Positions 47,116 through 51,282 of a stretch of DNA of 51,282 nucleotides are shown piece by piece. Numbering within the stretch: the first letter of the stretch is position 1; every line of letters begins with the position of its first letter. Source of the DNA: a virus; the IMG/VR virus record IMGVR_UViG_3300028610_001208, positions 1 to 51,282 of that record. One strand, 5' to 3'. Below the pieces are notes generated by a model. That model saw nothing but the letters and a program-made list of their open reading frames with translations. It was not told the DNA's origin and made no database searches. Position numbers and translations under genes: made by a program.

Positions 47116-48168
47116 TCATGGCAGGATGACCCCACCTACGCCCTCGCCGCGCCCGACGTCCATACTGGGATCTCCGCCGGCCTCGATCTTACCACCCTTG
47201 TTCGGAACCTCTCCGCCGGGTTCGCTAGACTGCGGGTTACCGGCCTCGGCCTGGCTCTTCAGTCCTGGCGGCAGCTCGAGCTGTTTTAGCTCTCCCACGC
47301 CTGGCGCCGAGAAGTCCGACGGGTGCTTCATGCCCATCTGGCGATGCAGCTTCTCCAGTACGTCGTTCCGCTGGCGCTTCATCATGCCCATGAGTTGCAG
47401 CATGTCCAACTCATGCCAGTGGCTGCACACGCAGTCGAAGTCCGCCCACAGCTCGATCCCGGCCTCGCGGCAGCGCCGGCAGAACGCCACGTCGTTGCCC
47501 TCGACCTGAACGCCGCGGTCGTCGAATACGCGGGAGAAGGGGCCGCATTTCTCTGAGAAGCTCATACCGCGGGGCGTGGCTTGAGCGTGAAGCCACTGCT
47601 TCAGCTTCTCCAGCACCGGCACCCGAATCAGAAACGAACCGGTTCCGAACATGTCGACGCGGTGCATGCCCTTCTGGGCGACGAACAGGCTGAATCGGTC
47701 CCCGTGCTCATCCGAGTCGACGTAGCCCAAGTCGACCTCTTGAGCCAACCGGAACGTATTGAAACCGAACACCGCACCGAGATCCGTCGTACCCCCCGGC
47801 CGGAACACTGGGGTGGGGAACACCACCACGTCCTTCATGGCGCCAATGGCATTCAGCGGGTCCGAATTCCAGCTCTGGTCATCGTCCGTATGCAGCCACC
47901 AGTCGAACTCGCCCTTCTGAGCCTGATGGGCGATCTCATTCAGCACGCTCTCGTAGGGCTTGCCCTCGACCAACGCCAGCTCCATGCGGTACTTCTGGCC
48001 GGCCGCCTGCAACACCGTGGCCAACGCCCGAGCCGTCTCCTTGCGCATCGAGCCCTGAGTCGTGCAGCTCACCAGCACCTTCTGGCGGGGGTCGATTATC
48101 GCCCCGCCAGACGACGCCTGCTGGATCCGCTCCGCACGGCGATCCGCCCGCCTGTTACGATTGGACAT
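47116..48168 (-). CDS. Glycosyltransferase, GT-A type (350 aa)
   Basis: GGGAAGG precedes the start. The protein has VLVSCTTQGSMRKETA near the N-terminus, the nucleotide-sugar/metal motif WWLHTDDDQSW (Asp95-97, DxD) and a later acceptor-side EGNDVAFCRRCREAGIELWADFDCVCSHW (residues ~215-245), as in phage GT-A (family-2-like) transferases. The C-terminal ~70 residues are Gly/Pro-rich and disordered. It probably adds a sugar to a virion protein, the phage DNA or a host surface glycan; the acceptor is not evident. It is the second late gene, before the packaging genes. Confidence 0.75.
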   Translation of the reverse strand: MSNRNRRADRRAERIQQASSGGAIIDPRQKVLVSCTTQGSMRKETARALATVLQAAGQKYRMELALVEGKPYESVLNEIAHQAQKGEFDWWLHTDDDQSWNSDPLNAIGAMKDVVVFPTPVFRPGGTTDLGAVFGFNTFRLAQEVDLGYVDSDEHGDRFSLFVAQKGMHRVDMFGTGSFLIRVPVLEKLKQWLHAQATPRGMSFSEKCGPFSRVFDDRGVQVEGNDVAFCRRCREAGIELWADFDCVCSHWHELDMLQLMGMMKRQRNDVLEKLHRQMGMKHPSDFSAPGVGELKQLELPPGLKSQAEAGNPQSSEPGGEVPNKGGKIEAGGDPSMDVGRGEGVGGVILP

Positions 48169-48207
48169 CCGAAAACCTTCCCTTCTTGCCTGTAAAGCTC
48201 GATTCCG

Positions 48208-48522
48208 TCAAACGAAGACCGCGAGGATGCAATCCTCCTTCATGATCAGATAGTTGACGTCCCCCACCTTGATCACGCAGTCCGCGTACGGAGCGAAAGA
48301 CACCTCGTCGCCCGCCTTGACCTGCGCCTCCGCGAAACTACCGTCCTCCAGGCGAGGGCCGGGGCCAGCCGCCAGCACCAGCCCGCGACGAGGACTGGCC
48401 GGGCCGTCATCCCGGATGATCATTCCGTAAACACTCAGGGGCCAAGCGTCTTCATGCCTCGGAGCGGGACCAAGGATCACGTAACCAGCCAACGGTATCG
48501 CACTACAGCCACTCTCAGCCAT
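48208..48522 (-). CDS. GroES-like co-chaperonin
   Basis: The start at 48522 follows AGAAGGAGTG. The C-terminal two thirds carry GLVLAAGPGPRLEDG, VKAGDEVSFAPYADCVIKVGD and YLIMKEDCILAVF, the order of the GroES beta-barrel (VVAVGPG, GDxVxF, LxExDILAV). The mobile-loop region between residues ~10 and 35 is shorter or divergent compared with host GroES. Like T4 gp31 it would pair with host GroEL to fold the capsid protein. As first gene of the late block it would be made before the capsid genes. Confidence 0.75.
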   Translation of the reverse strand: MAESGCSAIPLAGYVILGPAPRHEDAWPLSVYGMIIRDDGPASPRRGLVLAAGPGPRLEDGSFAEAQVKAGDEVSFAPYADCVIKVGDVNYLIMKEDCILAVFV

Positions 48523-49070
48523 CAGAAACACACTCCTTCTCATGGATCAGGGGTACACAGAGCCGCCACACACGAAGAGTACAACACTCCGACAAATAAT
48601 CCAGCCTTTTCTTGGTGCGATATGGCGATTCCTGCGAGATTCACCGTAGGGAGAGGAGAACGTGTCACGGAGCTCCGTATTACCCTACAGAGGGCTTGAG
48701 CCGAGTGACAGATACTGATCGCGGGCTCATGGTATATAGCGTACAGCACGGCTTTAGTTGGTACTGGAGACTACAGGCCGGAGGGTAACAGGATACGGGT
48801 CGCATGCGAGGCCGGGGGGTCCGGGGGAAATCTGAGAGGGGGAAACGGAATCGAGAGGCCTACTGCGCGCTGTACCGTCCGATAATGGATAGTATGTTGC
48901 ATTCGATCGGCCTTGGCGCCCCCATGAGCACCTGATTAGCGCTGCAACGCCCACTCCCTGCGCTTCTACTGCGCATGTACTGCGCCAAGCACCACAACTC
49001 GAGCACCATCGGACCACTAACGCACCATTGTGTCCCATTATCAACACGAAGTGGTCAGATATTGGCCACT

Positions 49071-49099
49071 TTGGACAGAAGTTGCCCACCCCATATAAT
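49071..49099 (+). promoter_or_regulatory. Near-consensus sigma70 promoter
   Basis: TTGGAC (49071-49076), 17 bases, TATAAT (49094-49099), with an AT-rich region after it; predicted start near 49106. It is the strongest promoter I find in the window and would transcribe the plus-strand block from 49247 through the contig join to 3266. Confidence 0.8.
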
Positions 49100-49133
49100 A
49101 TTATTTTTCATTGGCCGACAGTGATTTCCTGGG

Positions 49134-49144
49134 GTACGGTTCAC
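49134..49144 (+). promoter_or_regulatory. Operator-like GTACGGTTCAC (third copy)
   Basis: Eleven bases identical to the arm of the inverted repeat at 4534-4583, placed about 30 bases downstream of the predicted start point of the 49071 promoter. Shared sequence at two promoters suggests a common regulator or a common RNA element. Confidence 0.45.
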
Positions 49145-49246
49145 TCGACAAGCATCCATCTATTGCGGGTGCGGATCAGGAGTCTTGGACCTGGTTCGAC
49201 TGGACACCGCTAGGAGGCTGCCTCGCATCGTTCAGGAGCTACAGTG

Positions 49247-49528
49247 ATGTCTCACCCCTCTGAGTACCCGCCGACGCTGTCGGCGTTCTCTGCGTCTCCC
49301 TGTGGGCTTGTGGCGTGTCTTGCTGGACTTGGTGAGGTACGCGTGGAGGCTGTGTGTGCCTCATGCCATTGCCACGAGCTGATTGACGAGTCTGAGCGTT
49401 GCTACGCCTGTGGTGGCTGGGAGTGCTCTGACTGCGATCCTCGCGGCGATGAGGACAATCCCCTGGCTTACCACTGCGGGGCGTGTGATCCGGAGCGGCA
49501 TGAGCCGCTGGCGGAGGGCTCACTGTGA
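49247..49528 (+). CDS. Cys-rich zinc-module protein (93 aa)
   Basis: First gene after the plus promoter; AGGAG lies 8 bases before ATG 49247. Nine of its 93 residues are Cys in the second half: C37-x2-C40/C42, C52-x2-C55-x4-C60-x2-C63, C77-x2-C80. The central four match the C-x2-C-x4-C-x2-(H/C) core of the modules at 2637 and 3681 exactly in spacing. As the first gene expressed it is a candidate host-takeover protein. No direct family match. Confidence 0.7.
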   Translation: MSHPSEYPPTLSAFSASPCGLVACLAGLGEVRVEAVCASCHCHELIDESERCYACGGWECSDCDPRGDEDNPLAYHCGACDPERHEPLAEGSL

Positions 49529-49887
49529 CCGCAACCTTCAACGATTATCGCGAGATCGCAGCGAAACACCCCGGAGTAGCGACCGACTGCGGGACAGTAT
49601 CCGGACAGACAGAGGTGCACCGCATCGAGGTCGGTGACCGTATCGGCTACATCCGCACCGGGAAGCGTCGGCCGGGACGCACGATCTGCGCTGGCTGCTG
49701 GGACACCTGGAAGCAGGAGAACGCCTCGGAGCGGTTCGAGCTGGACGAGAATCGGTGCAGCTACGCCAACTGCAACGTGCCGGCAACACGCCGGACGACC
49801 GTGGGCGGGCTCGACGGATACACTTGCGGCAATCACAGTTCCGACAAGCCAAGGCGGAAGGAGGCAGCTACACCTAATGCCACATGA
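49525..49887 (+). CDS. Zinc-module-like protein, GTG start (120 aa)
   Basis: GTG 49525 overlaps the previous TGA (GTGA). C55-x2-C58 and C78-x4-C83...C101-x2-H104 suggest a zinc site with part of the module seen elsewhere (C-x4-C and C-x2-H halves kept, middle pair missing). The rest is basic and mixed. Function unknown. Confidence 0.65.
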   Translation: MTATFNDYREIAAKHPGVATDCGTVSGQTEVHRIEVGDRIGYIRTGKRRPGRTICAGCWDTWKQENASERFELDENRCSYANCNVPATRRTTVGGLDGYTCGNHSSDKPRRKEAATPNAT

Positions 49888-50119
49888 ACCAGGATTCACC
49901 TACGCACAGAGCGTGCTGCTTAAATGGTACACCAAGACCCCTAAGTGGGTGCTGGCCAACGCGCTAGCGGAGGCCCTGCGTGGACGCGATCCGAATATGG
50001 ACGCACTACTGATACGGATCACCGAGGCCACTTACGAGGCCAAGAAAGCGGGCGACACCTGCCACGCACGCTGGGTCAAGGATGGGCGGCCGAAGTACGG
50101 GAAAGGACAAACGCAATGA
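49877..50119 (+). CDS. Hypothetical protein (80 aa)
   Basis: The start at 49877 is downstream of AAGGAGG, within the last bases of the previous gene. It has a helical sequence (SVLLKWYTKTPKWVLANALAEALRG) and a basic C-terminus. No family recognised. The longer frame beginning at 49634 overlaps the previous gene fully and is not used. Confidence 0.65.
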   Translation: MPHEPGFTYAQSVLLKWYTKTPKWVLANALAEALRGRDPNMDALLIRITEATYEAKKAGDTCHARWVKDGRPKYGKGQTQ

Positions 50120-50463
50120 GTGGCGCGAAGCACAGTCCGACGCCCTACCGAATGGATAGCGGCGGGACCATGCGTGACGCACGCGGCGTGGTCATCGCGG
50201 GCGTCTATGGACCGCTGCACGCCATACAGCTCGCAAACGCCCAATTCATCGTCCGCGCCTGCAACTCGCATGACGACCTATTGGCGGCGTGCAAGGCTGC
50301 GAAGTTGTACTTTGAGCCGGGGCCGAAGTGTCCACCTGAGCACCACGAGTGGTTCCGAAAACTGATGAAGAACGATCCGATTTGGAAGCTATTGACCGCA
50401 GCCATCGCCCGAGCCCAGCCCGAAAAGGAGACCGTGACCGATGCAGAACCAGAATCCAGGTGA
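50116..50463 (+). CDS. Widespread small phage protein (115 aa)
   Basis: ATGA overlap with the previous stop and GGAAAGGAC upstream. The pattern HSPTPYRMDSGGTMRDARGVVIAGV...LANAQFIVRACNSHDDLLAACKAA is a very common phage early-gene pattern (HTPTPW...NA.FIV.A.N.H..L). The function of the family is not known. Confidence in the gene is high and in a role nil. Confidence 0.85.
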   Translation: MSGAKHSPTPYRMDSGGTMRDARGVVIAGVYGPLHAIQLANAQFIVRACNSHDDLLAACKAAKLYFEPGPKCPPEHHEWFRKLMKNDPIWKLLTAAIARAQPEKETVTDAEPESR

Positions 50464-50545
50464 CTTGACGTGGTCTGCGGTCGTCGTCTGCGTCTCTATC
50501 GCGGGCGTGATGCTGACCGCGCTCGTGGCCGCGATCTTGAACTGA
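50441..50545 (+). CDS. Small membrane protein (34 aa)
   Basis: AAAAGGAG lies 10 bases before ATG 50441. A polar start (MQNQNPGDLTW) is followed by one hydrophobic helix (residues ~12-33, SAVVVCVSIAGVMLTALVAAIL). It overlaps the end of the previous gene by 23 bases in another frame. Like the 1832 gene it is a single-pass mini-protein of unknown role. Confidence 0.5.
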   Translation: MQNQNPGDLTWSAVVVCVSIAGVMLTALVAAILN

Positions 50546-50568
50546 CCTTGCAAGAACAGGAGCGTGAG

Positions 50569-50793
50569 ATGATAGAAGGCAGCCTTGCTCGAATCCTCAG
50601 AATGCCGAACTCGGTATCACGAACAGATATTCCTAGTGACGCCAACCGCCTCCATGAGTCGTGCCTGTTTTCGTATGCCCGGCTTGAGTATCTCATGGAG
50701 CTAGCTGAGGCTGGGGTTCCGTCGGAAGTTCTGGTCGATTTGAACAACCAGATCATCAATGCGTGGATTGGGCCAGACGAGCCCACGAATTAG
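50569..50793 (+). CDS. Hypothetical protein (74 aa)
   Basis: The start at 50569 has AGGAGCG upstream; the frame's earlier ATG at 50470 overlaps the mini membrane protein. It is an acidic helical protein (LARILRMPNSVSRTDIPS, YLMELAEAGVPSEVLVDLNNQI). No family recognised. Confidence 0.65.
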   Translation: MIEGSLARILRMPNSVSRTDIPSDANRLHESCLFSYARLEYLMELAEAGVPSEVLVDLNNQIINAWIGPDEPTN

Positions 50794-50804
50794 GAGTCTG
50801 AGGC

Positions 50805-51125
50805 ATGTCCATTCCGTGCACTGTGAGTCAGTTCTTCAAGCAGGTGCGGCGGAAGCCCGGTCCGCTCAACGTGCTTGCCGACGCCGAGTTCTCGGCCGTC
50901 CGCTGCCGAGACGAGGTCGTGCTCGTGGCCACCGTCACCGACGAACGAACGACACTGGCGGGTAAGCGCTCCGTGACTATTGTCCCGCTCGCGTTGGTGC
51001 CGGAGCTGATCGCGTCGCTGCAGGCGGCCACGAAGGACGGGGCAGACTGCGACGAGTCGGCGCGTGACTGGATTCGAGTCAAGCGCGCGCCTGCGCCGGA
51101 AAGGAGCAGGCATGGCGGATCTTGA
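50805..51125 (+). CDS. Hypothetical protein (106 aa)
   Basis: TAGGAGTC precedes ATG 50805. The product is compact alpha/beta, with a strand-rich core (EVVLVATVTDERTTLAGKRSVTIVPLAL) and a basic tail. It overlaps the gene spanning the contig join (51112). No family recognised. Confidence 0.7.
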   Translation: MSIPCTVSQFFKQVRRKPGPLNVLADAEFSAVRCRDEVVLVATVTDERTTLAGKRSVTIVPLALVPELIASLQAATKDGADCDESARDWIRVKRAPAPERSRHGGS

Positions 51126-51282
51126 CGTGAACGTGGGGCTCATCGCTGATTTCTGCATGGACCCTAAGGTGCCGCTGGCCAAGCGGGCTAAGAACTTCAC
51201 TACGGTTCTACGGGCAATGCCCGCCGGCTGGGAGGGGTTTTTCGCCCGCGACTTCGAGACCATGAACAGTGGGGCCAAGCAG
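51112..51282 (+). CDS. Hypothetical protein, 5' part of gene spanning the contig join
   Basis: The frame starts at ATG 51112 after an AAAGGAG-type ribosome site, overlaps the end of the previous gene by 14 bases, and continues at base 58 of the window to the stop at 199-201, giving about 104 residues. The product is small, with a hydrophobic Leu/Ala-rich stretch near residues 68-80. I recognise no family. It is part of the plus-strand run of closely spaced small genes downstream of the 49071 promoter. Confidence 0.75.
   Translation, partial: MADLDVNVGLIADFCMDPKVPLAKRAKNFTTVLRAMPAGWEGFFARDFETMNSGAKQ
51226..51282. repeat. Terminal direct repeat (right copy)
   Basis: Exact copy of bases 1-57. 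It lies inside the reading frame that begins at 51112 and continues from base 58, so the two ends join without a frame break. Confidence 0.95.

Larger units (their letters stand above)
48523..49246. other. 724-bp non-coding control region between divergent blocks
   Basis: No convincing gene on either strand. It separates the late minus-strand block (start 48522) and the plus-strand block (start 49247). It holds a G-rich stretch (about 48775-48845, five runs of three or more G on the plus strand), three copies of TACTGCGC (48861-48868, 48967-48974, 48978-48985), an inverted repeat AGTGGTC/GGCCACT beside the -35 box of the plus promoter, that promoter itself, and the operator-like 49134 copy. 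It is the most likely place for late promoters, a replication origin or a packaging site. I find no clear sigma70 promoter reading into the late genes. Confidence 0.6.

Noticed and set aside
48775-48845. Possible G-quadruplex in the G-rich stretch
   Set aside because: Loop lengths between the G-runs (up to about 14 bases) make a canonical quadruplex doubtful; kept only as a G-rich tract.
49155-49215. TTCGACT resembling a tRNA T-loop downstream of the plus promoter
   Set aside because: Flanking five-base arms do not pair and no acceptor or D arm is present.
1-51282. CRISPR arrays, insertion sequences, transposases
   Set aside because: No regularly spaced repeats, transposase motifs or terminal inverted repeats with target duplications were seen.

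Overview
The window is a complete, dsDNA tailed-phage genome of the podovirus kind. Its first 57 bases recur exactly as its last 57 bases, so the contig closes into a circle (or a circularly permuted map) of 51,225 bp, and one gene runs across the join. Strong Shine-Dalgarno sites, ATGA/TAATG overlaps between neighbouring genes and sigma70-like promoters point to a bacterial host. The host itself is not identifiable. A secreted protein with a dockerin/EF-hand-like loop would fit a host such as a planctomycete, but this is a weak hint.

There are four blocks. (1) A plus-strand block runs from a near-consensus promoter at 49071-49099 through the contig join to 3266. It holds small, mostly unknown genes: several Cys-rich zinc-module proteins, a DUF1064-type PD-(D/E)XK nuclease, a collagen-like membrane protein and a candidate tandem ribbon-helix-helix regulator. 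(2) A minus-strand accessory/early block runs from 14560 down to 3681. It holds a YqaJ exonuclease with a candidate single-strand annealing protein, two odd tRNA-like elements, a C5 cytosine methyltransferase with a second family-like gene overprinted in another frame, a GHKL ATPase, secreted proteins, a candidate small RNA and many small unknowns. (3) Two plus-strand genes (14747-15522) are driven from a near-palindromic bidirectional promoter at 14662-14713. (4) A minus-strand late block runs from 48522 down to 15506. In order of transcription it holds a GroES-like co-chaperonin, glycosyltransferase, a candidate small terminase, large terminase, portal, two copies of a small beta-domain protein, scaffold, major capsid protein, tail adaptor, tail nozzle-like protein, fibres, holin-like protein, beta-helix spike, tail proteins and three ejection-type proteins, the last being 2,687 residues with an HExxH protease motif.

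No tape measure, sheath, tail tube, integrase, DNA polymerase, helicase, primase, RNA polymerase or obvious endolysin was recognised. The phage therefore appears to depend on the host replisome while carrying its own recombination pair.

The most unusual points are the overprinted methyltransferase locus, a C-terminal spike module that also exists as two free-standing genes beside the head genes, a shared 11-12 bp operator-like sequence at two promoters far apart on the map, tRNA-like genes with intact ends but abnormal interiors, and a recurring Cys/His zinc module.
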